Positions 56,901-64,000 of a stretch of 64,000 bases of DNA are shown in pieces. Made by a program: the position numbers and the translations under genes. The stretch comes from Aurantiochytrium sp. KH105 (taxonomy: Eukaryota > Sar > Bigyra > Thraustochytrida > Thraustochytriidae): contig BGKB01000091.1 in NCBI GenBank assembly GCA_003116975.1, forward strand, positions 186,001 to 250,000, written 5' to 3'. Position 1 is the stretch's first letter; every line of letters begins with the position of its first letter. The notes under the pieces are model-generated. The model saw only the letters and a program-made list of their open reading frames with translations, did no database searches and had not been told where the DNA came from.

Positions 56901-59713
56901 TTCATCCTGTAACAATGCCTTGCCGCCAACACCATCATCCCGAACGCGCAAGCAAGCTGCGCTTCTGGTATGGCGCGGTGCACACATCGTACAAGCTCAT
57001 GCAGGTTGATTGTCCCATTGCCTCGCAGCGAGATGCAGAGGAAATGGAGATGGAGTCTTCGGAGCCCATGCATGGCCTCGACTCGACGAATGATGAGGCA
57101 GAGGTGTCCACGATGGACAACGGGTACCATGAGATTGTAATCCGCCTTGCCAAGCACAGCAAGTACGGTCTTGGCATGAACCTCGCGCTGACGCAGACCG
57201 GGTTTGTCGAACTTGAGTCGTTCATCACGCGACTTGACGGCAGCATATGCCCGGCCAAGCGCAGTGGAGCGCTCAAGATCCGCGACCTCTTGGTGTCTGT
57301 CAATGACCGTGATGTTTCGAACCGAAAATTTTCTGACGTGATTGACCAGATTGTGCGCAGTCCGAGTCCGGTCAAGTTCACTTTTGTGCGCGGGTACACG
57401 CATAAAGTGGAGCGCTGTCTGGCTTGCGGTAAGACCAAGTGCGAGCCCACATTCGCCTTCGTGCCAGAACCTGTGGCCCTGCTTTCGTATGGTCGACCTT
57501 ACTACCAGCAACTACGCAGGTCCATGGACGAAGTGCTCCCTGCATTCGCAAACTCGCCATTGGAAGTGCAGCCTCTTACGACCACGGTGCGACGCCTCAA
57601 TGCCTATATGCGGCACGAAATTGCCAACGGGGTGCGGGGACGTTCGCCGAATCTTGCGCCTGGTCCCGCCCGTCCTCACTATCCCTTTTCACACCTTTTC
57701 AAGTTCGTGCGCAAGGAGCATGTAGCCGACGTGCTCGCGAGCTTGCTCTTGAACCGTCCGCTTCTCTTGCTCTCGGATAGCGCCTCGGCCGTCGTCTTTG
57801 TCGCCGAGGCGCTGCGGTCCATGCTGTGGCCTTTTGTGTGGAAACACACCTTTAATCCGCTCTTGCCGGTGGCACTCGCGCGCGCTCATGCCGAGCGTCG
57901 TGCGAAAAAGATCGAGGAGCTCGAGTCCATTCGAAGTGACCAGGCATCCTCACGTCAGCAACGGTATCTGAGTGCCCCCTTTTTCATGGGTATGTGCACG
58001 CGTGGACTCGGCGCCCGTGACACTTATTTAGGTGAATTCGCTGGCTACGACGACATCCGCGACTACATGTTGCAGGAGCACGATAATCAGAACCCTATGG
58101 AGCGTTTTCTTGCCGTGCGCGCGCTGGAACCCTTGCTCCTCGATGGCACGCTCGTGCTTGACATTGATTCGGATGTGCTCGATATCCCGCGCCCCTCACG
58201 TGAAGACTTGCAGAACCTTGCGGAGCAACAGCAAAACTATTCGGGCACAAACAAACCTGTGGACCCATCGCAACCCATTGGACCCGAGTGGGTTCACAAC
58301 CGGGACACGCGTCTTGCGCTCACGCGATTTAGTCATCCACTGTTCCGCATGGATGACACTGTGGTTTCTCGTCGTCCGCGAACCTCTTCCATGAGTTCTG
58401 CAACGTCCACCTTGAGCATGGGCATGCCCCCTGTCGCGCAAGAAACGCTGATTCCTAGCTTCCCAGAAAGCCTTCGCGACAAACTCATCGAAGACTGGGC
58501 GATGATTCCGGAGAAAAATGCGACGCTGGCAGCCTATCACGAAAAGCTCATGCAAGTTCACGCCAAGCTGCTCACCAACTACCGTGCTTTTTGTCTCACA
58601 TATGACCTTAACGAGGATGATGAAGACGACGAAGAGGAGGAGGACGAGTACGAGATGCGCTCTCGGCTCCATTACCACCGTGGAAGCAGCAACGGGCTCT
58701 CTCGCGCTGGCCATAATAGCAGCAGCAACCACAACCTTCATCATGTCCCACCTTCGTTCGATTATGCTGGCGGGCACAACATTATGGTGAGCTTTAACGT
58801 TCGCGCTTTTCTTTCGAAATGCATGCGAATCCATCGCCCGTACCTAAATACCTTTCTTCGTACCAAGAGTTTCGCTCTCTTCCTGACCGAGTCTCTGTAC
58901 ACTGGCAGCGAGATCTTTGATGGCATTGCGGCCGCGCCCGGGGCGTCTTCATCTTTGGAGGATGTCGACCTCCTGGCGACTTCGCGCTCGCGAACGCGAT
59001 CACGCAGCAGTTCCGTCGGAGGGCCAGTCAGGCGCTCGAGCCTTACGGTTCTCCGCGAGGAGGAACCTGACAGCGCGGCAAGCTTGCCTGCGTCTCCTCC
59101 TTTGCCTCCTGTCGTCGTCCGTGGCCTTGACGCGCAGCTGAGCGCATCTCTTGATGAGGGGGAGGAAGACGACGACGATGAATATGACGACAATGATGAC
59201 CAAGAAGAGGAAGACGACGAAGGGAATCTGGACGACTTTGAGGAGGACGAAAACAGCGATGAACACGAGGATGTGGACGCTCATTTACGTAACACCGAGC
59301 AGCATGCCCAGGTCGAAGGTGACGAGGAAGATGACGACGAGAGTGATCAAGGAGTCGTTGACCTGGACGATGGTGTTGAAGAAGATGACCGCGTCGATAG
59401 CGAGCAGGAGGTTGTCGATCTCGACGAGGGGGTCGAGGACAGTGATGGCCGCAACGGCGACGAGAATCTCGGTGAGAATGAGAAGGAAGAAGAAGATCAA
59501 GATCAAGATCAAGAAGAAGAAAATGATGAAGATGGAGAAGACAATGATGACGCTAATGATGACGAAAAGGGAACAAACGAACAACAAGATCAAGAGGTCG
59601 GAGACAAAGACGATGATGATGATGATGATGATGGTGATGATGATGTTGATGATGACAGTTCATCACCTCCGGACGAATCAGCCTCTAACGATGGCGTCCC
59701 TGATGACCTGTAA
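53945..59713 (+). CDS. RGS-PDZ-DENN multidomain signalling protein
   Basis: 1922 residues. Order: disordered acidic N-terminus; RGS domain about 101-240 (VPFNFVIHDPQASLFLFEYL, LLMFWMSVEEY, ending in FFARYIQKNL); Ser/Arg-rich region; second RGS-like helical module about 496-570; Cys cluster about 729-755 (VCDCECHFTC and further CxC pairs) that could bind zinc; acidic stretch about 805-835; PDZ-like domain about 1060-1150 (YGLGMNLAL, KIRDLLVSVND); CxxC pair just after; DENN module with uDENN/cDENN about 1176-1415 (LLLNRPLLLLSDS, LWPFVWKHTFNPLLPVAL, VLDIDSDVLDIPR) and dDENN about 1505-1662; and an Asp/Glu tail about 1738-1919. RGS domains speed GTP hydrolysis by G-alpha; DENN domains are usually Rab exchange factors. 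Several internal Mets near the N-terminus make the exact start uncertain. No intron. Confidence 0.85.
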   Translation: MARREAESYMWARGEEDQLGRRASRPGALETSSLSHPGSGSEAEMRGRSFVESSSVMSGTSTSVMHNDELGEFEDDDEEAERAAYEMALNEDSGETIESLDEVPFNFVIHDPQASLFLFEYLSQGTKLDLLMFWMSVEEYKQSVGQIRSLTTQAEKIWERYFDREPNILSLVETRDPFYSRSADLERIKKMVKRSVPILDLFSSAQHYVEAELRYLYRTGFRESSSFRALVTQLKGSRKVNVHQVLDSERYSPFFARYIQKNLRGHFGNYLFLVEANDNYRARAHARATGIPTRLGTYSSTSSFPPRRGSLGNASGLSVSIGATSPAQTAKAPLGRTRSQGPNDAPGRPLSARRSEDMADGHRLLRQRSELPSVNTPRCAGNVEGQGRPRSLMSRRDTFAPQRDQNRPSSIIDMLPVSAAPSSAALELRMERQYLLDLLDAAYGILDKYLSRSSSVEATLVSDNAKRAASQQLEEIAAELGGSTGKLASVSSFASISANRAILDQLAHQLENVFVLSQQDVLRWMQDTVFPAFRESEGYAALIALIEEENSEAHRTRNRLSLILHGRIYSERLLVLPLPPRPVSDAKAAEAADAMIRVDSESRGLASSGSNSRLKGSNGGMKGLNRNNSLMAGSTGSLKSFFRSHSMGKMNKHASVVDLATLRRRQMSLANSSISKSRRERDGVSTSRRRHSSFLWNGSREGDEEVPIVSGVVKLTCDLLANERLLEANPMVCDCECHFTCSEAKCTCSCASPSLSFRGGGLLFRTRTEMTLDPNHAVAAAGADGVRAENLGGFRGRNHSFDEEEDTDEEDTDGYDDEEDMLDDEEEDSPHQHVDSASSHYARDGGRHVKFEHAHFKGIESLENLSGLPPDLHAYMLPLGLQVRVVDLENADWASSDHLKVNLWIRPSADPENISGYILPSPRPRRSFTRITVRDVVGEDGLQLTAADMSTEICHVREQRMNAAERKRWISRVREQVMAMTPAPTIHPVTMPCRQHHHPERASKLRFWYGAVHTSYKLMQVDCPIASQRDAEEMEMESSEPMHGLDSTNDEAEVSTMDNGYHEIVIRLAKHSKYGLGMNLALTQTGFVELESFITRLDGSICPAKRSGALKIRDLLVSVNDRDVSNRKFSDVIDQIVRSPSPVKFTFVRGYTHKVERCLACGKTKCEPTFAFVPEPVALLSYGRPYYQQLRRSMDEVLPAFANSPLEVQPLTTTVRRLNAYMRHEIANGVRGRSPNLAPGPARPHYPFSHLFKFVRKEHVADVLASLLLNRPLLLLSDSASAVVFVAEALRSMLWPFVWKHTFNPLLPVALARAHAERRAKKIEELESIRSDQASSRQQRYLSAPFFMGMCTRGLGARDTYLGEFAGYDDIRDYMLQEHDNQNPMERFLAVRALEPLLLDGTLVLDIDSDVLDIPRPSREDLQNLAEQQQNYSGTNKPVDPSQPIGPEWVHNRDTRLALTRFSHPLFRMDDTVVSRRPRTSSMSSATSTLSMGMPPVAQETLIPSFPESLRDKLIEDWAMIPEKNATLAAYHEKLMQVHAKLLTNYRAFCLTYDLNEDDEDDEEEEDEYEMRSRLHYHRGSSNGLSRAGHNSSSNHNLHHVPPSFDYAGGHNIMVSFNVRAFLSKCMRIHRPYLNTFLRTKSFALFLTESLYTGSEIFDGIAAAPGASSSLEDVDLLATSRSRTRSRSSSVGGPVRRSSLTVLREEEPDSAASLPASPPLPPVVVRGLDAQLSASLDEGEEDDDDEYDDNDDQEEEDDEGNLDDFEEDENSDEHEDVDAHLRNTEQHAQVEGDEEDDDESDQGVVDLDDGVEEDDRVDSEQEVVDLDEGVEDSDGRNGDENLGENEKEEEDQDQDQEEENDEDGEDNDDANDDEKGTNEQQDQEVGDKDDDDDDDDGDDDVDDDSSSPPDESASNDGVPDDL
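59160..59700 (+). repeat. GAC/GAA-rich coding low-complexity tract
   Basis: Coding sequence for the C-terminal acidic tail of the RGS-PDZ-DENN protein; GAT/GAC/GAA/GAG repeats, including a pure GAT run near 59612-59634. Confidence 0.8.
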
Positions 59714-60786
59714 AAAAAAAACACATTTTGGTAAGCTGTAGTTTCCGTTCTCTCACCACCCCGCCATCCAAGATACAGATTCTTTTCTCCTTTCCGAGAA
59801 AAGCAAAAGGAGGACGGACATTTTCGCACTTCGATTTTTTGTTTACCATCGCAAACGACAAGAAGCAACCCTGGTTCGATTCTCAATCCTTCTCCTCTCC
59901 CATCTCTCATTCTAAATAGACACCATCCTCCTCATCCTCATCCTCAACCTCCCTGGGCTCGCTCGTTGCGCGGCAAAATGTTCCCTGCATTCCCTTCCTG
60001 TTCTGTTCTCTACGTTTTGGATTCGCCGCCAGGGGCAGGCCCCTTTTTTTTCTTTTTTTCTTATTTCTTTTTTTCAATCTTTCGCGCTCTCGGCCCCGCT
60101 CGCTCCCCTCCTTTCAGGGCCGGCCCGGCGGCGCCCAGCGAAGCCGCTGCGGCTGCGCTTTTTCGACGTCGGCGCGGCGCAGCGGGCAGGTCTGCCTGGG
60201 CGCCCGCCCGCCCGCCCGCCCCCCCGCCTGCCCGCCTAGCTCGCCGGCAGGGCGGCCGGATCTTGGTGGCTGGGCCGCCCGTCCCCTCTCGGCGCGGCGG
60301 CGGTTTGCGACCGTAGAGGGCCGAAAGCGGCGGGCGGGTGGCCCGGGCGGCGGGCGCGAGTGGAGAATGGCGCGCGCAAGTGGAGCAAAGCGCGCGCGCA
60401 AGTGGAGCAAGCGCGCGCGCAAGTGGGCAGTGGGTGGACGGGCGGCGGCAGGCGCGGCGGCGGGCAGGCGACGGCGAATGCGTGGCGCCGGAGCCGCAAC
60501 CAGACCGACCGCCGCGGCCGCGCGAGCAGAGCAGCGCGAGCAGCAGCGGGAGCACGGCGCGCAGCGCGGCAGGGCGGGCGAGGGCCGCGGCAGACGCGCA
60601 GGACGCGCGCGCGCTTCGCGGCTGCGCCTCTGGCCCCGCGGCAGCTTGCTGGCTGGCTGGCTGTGCGAGGAGCGCGACGGCGAGCACAACCACCGCGAGC
60701 AGCTCGCGAGGAGGAGCGGCGAGGCTAGCTAGCTGGCTAGGGCCCGGCAGGGAGTCTGCGGCGAGGGAGCGAGAGCAGCAGAGAGG
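59714..60786. other. intergenic region upstream of eIF3 subunit L
   Basis: Begins with a poly-A tract after the stop codon and has a T-rich stretch at 60042-60075. From about 60100 it is extremely GC-rich (CCCG and GGC runs) up to the eIF3l start, suggesting a promoter/5' UTR. No gene recognised. Confidence 0.55.
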
Positions 60787-62373
60787 ATGTACGGGGGCGA
60801 GGACTACGGCGACTATGGCGAGGGCGGCGACTACGGCGACTACGGCGAGGGCGGCGACTACGGCGGGTACAACGACGGCATGGAGAGCGACTTCAACCTG
60901 CTCGACAGGGTGCGCGTGTTCGTCCAGGACTTTCACGCCAAGCTGAATGCCAACAAGGTGCTCGACGTCCGCAACCTGTACTCCAAGGAGTGGACGAGCA
61001 TCACCAACGCGTACTACAAGGATACCGAGTGGCCCCGCGCCGACGAGGTGGCCGGACTGTGCGACAACGACCAGACCTTTCTCCTCTTCTACAACGAGCT
61101 CTACTACAGGCACATCTTCGTGAACTGCGAGCCGCTCATTCACCACCGCTTCGAGTCGTGGAACAACTACCGGGCGTTGTTCGACAAGGTGCTCGAGGGC
61201 GACGAGCTCCGCAACCGCCTCGTCCCGAGCGAGTGGGTCAATGACATGATCGACGAGTTCCTCTACCAGTTCCAGGACTTTTGCAGGTACAAGCATGACC
61301 TGGGCAACCTCTCGGAAGACGAAAGCCGCCTTCTCGAGGAAAACCCCAACGTCTGGGCCACCGAGACTGTGTTGGGCTACCTGACCTCGTTTATGCAGCA
61401 GTCTGGCATTGTCTCCATGCTCGAGACGAGCAAAAACCTCCAGGGCGCCCGCCTCAACATTCTGCAGTCGCTCGGCTACTTTAGCATCTTCGGCCTTTGC
61501 CGCATGCACTGCCTCCTCGCCGATTACAGACTGGCGGCCGCCGTGCTGGAGCCTATTGACACCGACGACAAGCGTGCGCTCTTCACGCGCGTCCCCGGTT
61601 GCCACGTGACGCTCTTCTACTACCTTGGCTTCTCTTACCTCATGATGAGGCGGTATGCGGATGCCATGAGTGTCTTTTCCGCCGTCCTTTTGGCCCACCG
61701 CGGCTCGTCCAAGGACAGGAACACCTCTTTCGCGGACGGCCAGATCCACGGCAAGTACGACCGTATCCGTGCGCTTTCGGCCATGTGCATCTCGCTTAGC
61801 CCTGGCATGCGTGTCGATCAGCAGGTACAGTACGTCATTTCGGAGAAGCACGCTGACAACATTGTTCTTCTCAACAAGCGTGACGAGGCTACCTTTGAGT
61901 CTCTCTTTAGCTACGCTTGCCCCAAGTTCATTGTTCCGGGCAACCCCAACTTTGCCGATCTCGCCAACCGTCACCAGGAGGCGTACCGTCTGCAGCTCAA
62001 GCTCTTTCTCTACGAGGTGCGCCAGCAGTCGGCTCTGCCCACGATTCGGTCTTACTTGCTTCTGTACACGTCCATTCCCATTACTAAGCTTGCCAAGTTC
62101 TGCGAGATGCCCCCGGAGAGGTTCCGGGAGTACCTCTGCCTCCTCAAGTCGACGGCTAACCAGGTTGTGCACCAGGACGGTACCCCTGCCCTCGAGGGCA
62201 CCCTTCAGGTTGTGAACGACATTCACTTCTTCATCGTTGGCGACATGGTCTTTATGGATGAGACCAAGCAGCCCCAGCGCTTTGCGCAGTATTTCATGAC
62301 GTATGCCCTCAAGTTCCAGCAGACCATTGACGACATGGCCGAGCTCAAGACCTCTCCGGCAGCCGCGCGTTAG
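60787..62373 (+). CDS. EIF3L: translation initiation factor eIF3 subunit L
   Basis: 528 residues, close to the ~560 of animal eIF3l. Part of the PCI/MPN octameric core of eIF3 on the 40S ribosome. The N-terminus has tandem DYGEGG-like repeats (about residues 5-30), absent or different in most homologues. The conserved part starts at FNLLDRVRVFVQDFHAKL and continues through NELYYRHI, NYRALF, PSEWVNDMIDEF, FQDFCRYK and SIFGLCRMHCLLADYRLA. Further on come TFLLFYNELY-type helices, then a C-terminal PCI/winged-helix region (KSTANQVV, GTLQVVNDIHFFIVGDMVFMDETK). Start at the first ATG; the frame is open throughout. High GC at third positions creates a long antisense frame that is not a gene. Confidence 0.95.
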   Translation: MYGGEDYGDYGEGGDYGDYGEGGDYGGYNDGMESDFNLLDRVRVFVQDFHAKLNANKVLDVRNLYSKEWTSITNAYYKDTEWPRADEVAGLCDNDQTFLLFYNELYYRHIFVNCEPLIHHRFESWNNYRALFDKVLEGDELRNRLVPSEWVNDMIDEFLYQFQDFCRYKHDLGNLSEDESRLLEENPNVWATETVLGYLTSFMQQSGIVSMLETSKNLQGARLNILQSLGYFSIFGLCRMHCLLADYRLAAAVLEPIDTDDKRALFTRVPGCHVTLFYYLGFSYLMMRRYADAMSVFSAVLLAHRGSSKDRNTSFADGQIHGKYDRIRALSAMCISLSPGMRVDQQVQYVISEKHADNIVLLNKRDEATFESLFSYACPKFIVPGNPNFADLANRHQEAYRLQLKLFLYEVRQQSALPTIRSYLLLYTSIPITKLAKFCEMPPERFREYLCLLKSTANQVVHQDGTPALEGTLQVVNDIHFFIVGDMVFMDETKQPQRFAQYFMTYALKFQQTIDDMAELKTSPAAAR

Positions 62374-62944
62374 ACAGACACATACCTCTTGACTCAATGA
62401 CGAGAATGTTTTCCCCGAATTCTGCTCTTGCTTTGCTTTGCTTTGCTATCTTTTCCATTGTCGTGCTTGTTTGTTCCGTTTCATGATTGACGAGGCGCTT
62501 TGCTTGAGTTTGATTTATTTTTCTATGCGACAACCAATCCGACTTTCGCTTCAAAATGGTGATCACTTTTACTGGAGAAGCCAAGGCACATTCGCTGTCA
62601 CGTCCATCAAATGGATCTTGCAAGAGTTGCACCACTGCAGTGCCTCGACCAATGCCACAGTGCCTGTGCAGAGCCAGTGCCAGTGCCAGTGTCATGCCGA
62701 TGTGTCTGGCTGTGAGAAAGTAGTCACCGTCACGGTTGTAGCTCAGGCTGACATCAATCTCAAATCCAAGTCGTTCTTTCTTTATTTCTTTCGTAGTCTT
62801 TCGTTCTTTCTTTTGTTTTCAAGTTTGTTCTGTGTCCGAGTCGTTGCCACACCAAACAGCCAGGGGTGGCGCAGCGCTGCAGGGCTCGCAGCGCAGCACA
62901 GCGCAGCGCAGCGCAGCGCGAGACACGTGACGCGTGGCGGGGCG
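62374..62944. other. intergenic spacer, eIF3L to CBP20
   Basis: 571 bases with a CTTTG run (about 62431-62447) and a GCAGC/CAGCG run (about 62885-62920) just upstream of the CBP20 start. No other gene recognised. Confidence 0.6.
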
Positions 62945-63685
62945 ATGGCGACGCTTCTTGAACAAACACGGCCGCGGCCACTGCGCGAGTACTTTGACAA
63001 GACCGTCTTTTCGTCGCTTGCGGCTCATCGGGCAGCCAAGGCCAAGTCCAGCACCGTCTATGTCGGCGGCCTCTCCGAGTTCACCATGGAGCAGCAGCTG
63101 CATGCGCTCTTTTCCATGTGCGGTACCGTGCAACGAGTCATCATGGGTCTGCACCGTGTTGATCGCAAACCTTGCGGCTTTTGCTTTGTCGAATTTGAGA
63201 AGCGACAAGCGGCCCTCGATGCTGAGCAGATTATCTCTGGACTTGAGATTGACGGCAAGCAAATCAAGGTTGAAATCGACCCCGGCTTCACCGAGGGCAG
63301 GCAATTCGGAAGAGCACGTAGTGGTGGCCAAATGCAGGATGAGCGTCGCCAGCATGCATTCGGATTTGGAGGGGCTCCCTCTTCTGTGGCGCCACCGCGT
63401 GGTCGCCGTGGCGGACGCAACAGGAACAGGGACACGCGAGGCCCTCGGTCGCGTGGGCGCGACTTTCCCCGCCAGCCCGACGTGCCTCTTGCGCGCACAT
63501 CGCATGTTGCGCCGCCATCGGCTCAGCCTCCAGTTGCAGAGCCTCCTGCTGGCACGAAGCGCTCGCGTTTGGAGTCAAATGATGGGCCTGACTCCGATGA
63601 TGAGGAGGAGCTCCGTCGTCGGAGAGATCGACGCAGGCGGAGAAGACGTCGCGACGATGATTCGGACTCGGATGACTCCGACTAA
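62945..63685 (+). CDS. NCBP2: nuclear cap-binding protein subunit 2 (CBP20)
   Basis: 246 residues from ATG 62945 (human 156). Binds the 7-methylguanosine cap of Pol II transcripts with CBP80. Single RRM: RNP2 in STVYVGGL and RNP1 in PCGFCFVEF. The CBP20-specific C-terminal hook DPGFTEGRQFGRARSGGQMQ, which folds over the cap, is very well kept. Aromatic Tyr in LREYFDK and in VYVGG occupy the places of the cap-stacking tyrosines. After residue ~130 comes an added Arg/Gly-rich then Pro-rich and Arg/Asp-rich tail. Upstream in-frame Mets from 62438 give Ser/Cys-rich low-complexity and are not used. Confidence 0.93.
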   Translation: MATLLEQTRPRPLREYFDKTVFSSLAAHRAAKAKSSTVYVGGLSEFTMEQQLHALFSMCGTVQRVIMGLHRVDRKPCGFCFVEFEKRQAALDAEQIISGLEIDGKQIKVEIDPGFTEGRQFGRARSGGQMQDERRQHAFGFGGAPSSVAPPRGRRGGRNRNRDTRGPRSRGRDFPRQPDVPLARTSHVAPPSAQPPVAEPPAGTKRSRLESNDGPDSDDEEELRRRRDRRRRRRRRDDDSDSDDSD

Positions 63686-64000
63686 AAGGCTGGGTCGGCA
63701 CTGTTTTATTTCACAAATCACATCTTTGACTCTACAGCTTTTTCCTTGGACTCCTTTGGTAACATGCCATGTTCAAAGGAATCACTTTCTTTTGCCACAA
63801 GCCAGCCTGTCTCACCTCTTGTTTTCCCCTCATTCGGACCAAAACTCATGCGTATTCTGAATGGACGAAAACGACGCACGAAATAACGCCTCCTTCGAAA
63901 ATTGCAAGTGTACATTCGCAATTTCGGAACACACTTTGTTTGTTTGCTTGTTTGCTTGTTTGTTTTTTTCTGCAAGGGAGATGATTTTTTGTTAGAGCTT
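63686..64000. other. 3' flank of CBP20
   Basis: AT-richer 315 bases after the CBP20 stop, with a TTTG-type run near 63936-63968. No gene seen before the window ends. Confidence 0.6.

Noticed and set aside
60061-62397. 778-residue minus-strand frame opposite eIF3 subunit L
   Set aside because: Antisense artefact of biased codon use; low-complexity Val/Leu/Ala/Arg translation.
62438-62944. Upstream in-frame extension of CBP20
   Set aside because: Codes Cys/Gln/Ser/Phe-rich low-complexity absent from CBP20 proteins; ATG 62945 fits the family.

Overview
The window is nuclear DNA of a GC-rich, intron-poor eukaryotic microbe. Nearly all genes are single long reading frames in the standard code. 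Two genes are clearly spliced (an MgtC-like gene and FCF1), with GTGAGT/GTAAGT donors. The cell is probably flagellated: there is an outer-dynein-arm docking-type protein and a MAK/ICK-type kinase. Together with peroxisomal beta-oxidation genes and marine-type fusion enzymes, this suggests a stramenopile protist of thraustochytrid (labyrinthulomycete) kind. That placement is inference; no rRNA is present to confirm it.

Layout. 1-1414 (-): end-truncated SLC34-type Na+/phosphate cotransporter. 1.4-7.4 kb: gene-free, simple repeats and small inverted repeats. 7.4-8.7 kb (-): MgtC/SapB-like membrane protein. 9.2-16.7 kb: cilium-flavoured group (docking-complex coiled coil, two unknown coiled-coil proteins, RCK-family kinase). 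16.8-20.3 kb (-): one protein fusing an acetolactate-synthase-like ThDP enzyme to an aldehyde dehydrogenase. 21.6-23.7 kb (-): peroxisomal enoyl-CoA hydratase/3-hydroxyacyl-CoA dehydrogenase. 24.57-26.61 kb: eight-copy ~265-bp tandem array. 27.8-35.1 kb (+): tandem pair of OSCA/TMEM63-type channels. 35.2-46.3 kb (-): four DOMON-domain genes, two of them with cytochrome b561 modules, plus decayed remnants. 47-47.7 kb (-): FCF1. 49.5-51.1 kb (+): CASTOR-like ACT protein. 52.0-53.1 kb (-): PRA1-family protein. 53.9-59.7 kb (+): 1922-residue RGS-PDZ-DENN protein. 60.8-62.4 kb (+): eIF3 subunit L. 62.9-63.7 kb (+): nuclear cap-binding protein CBP20.

The most unusual element is the tandem array. 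Read on the minus strand, almost every unit shows the same order: TATA-like box, conserved ~23-nt block, perfect GTGAGT splice donor inside a conserved stem-loop, Sm-type site (AATTTTGA), 3' hairpin, T-tract. That is the plan of a spliced-leader (SL) RNA or other Sm-class small RNA gene. Two sequence classes keep the stem with different bases. I propose a candidate small-RNA cluster; no transcript evidence is available here.

Other notable points are the ThDP-ALDH fusion, the RGS-PDZ-DENN architecture (G-alpha and Rab control in one chain), a CASTOR-type arginine-sensor homologue in a protist, and local expansion of DOMON/b561 genes with pseudogene debris. Long antisense frames opposite most genes are a by-product of GC-rich third codon positions and are not annotated.
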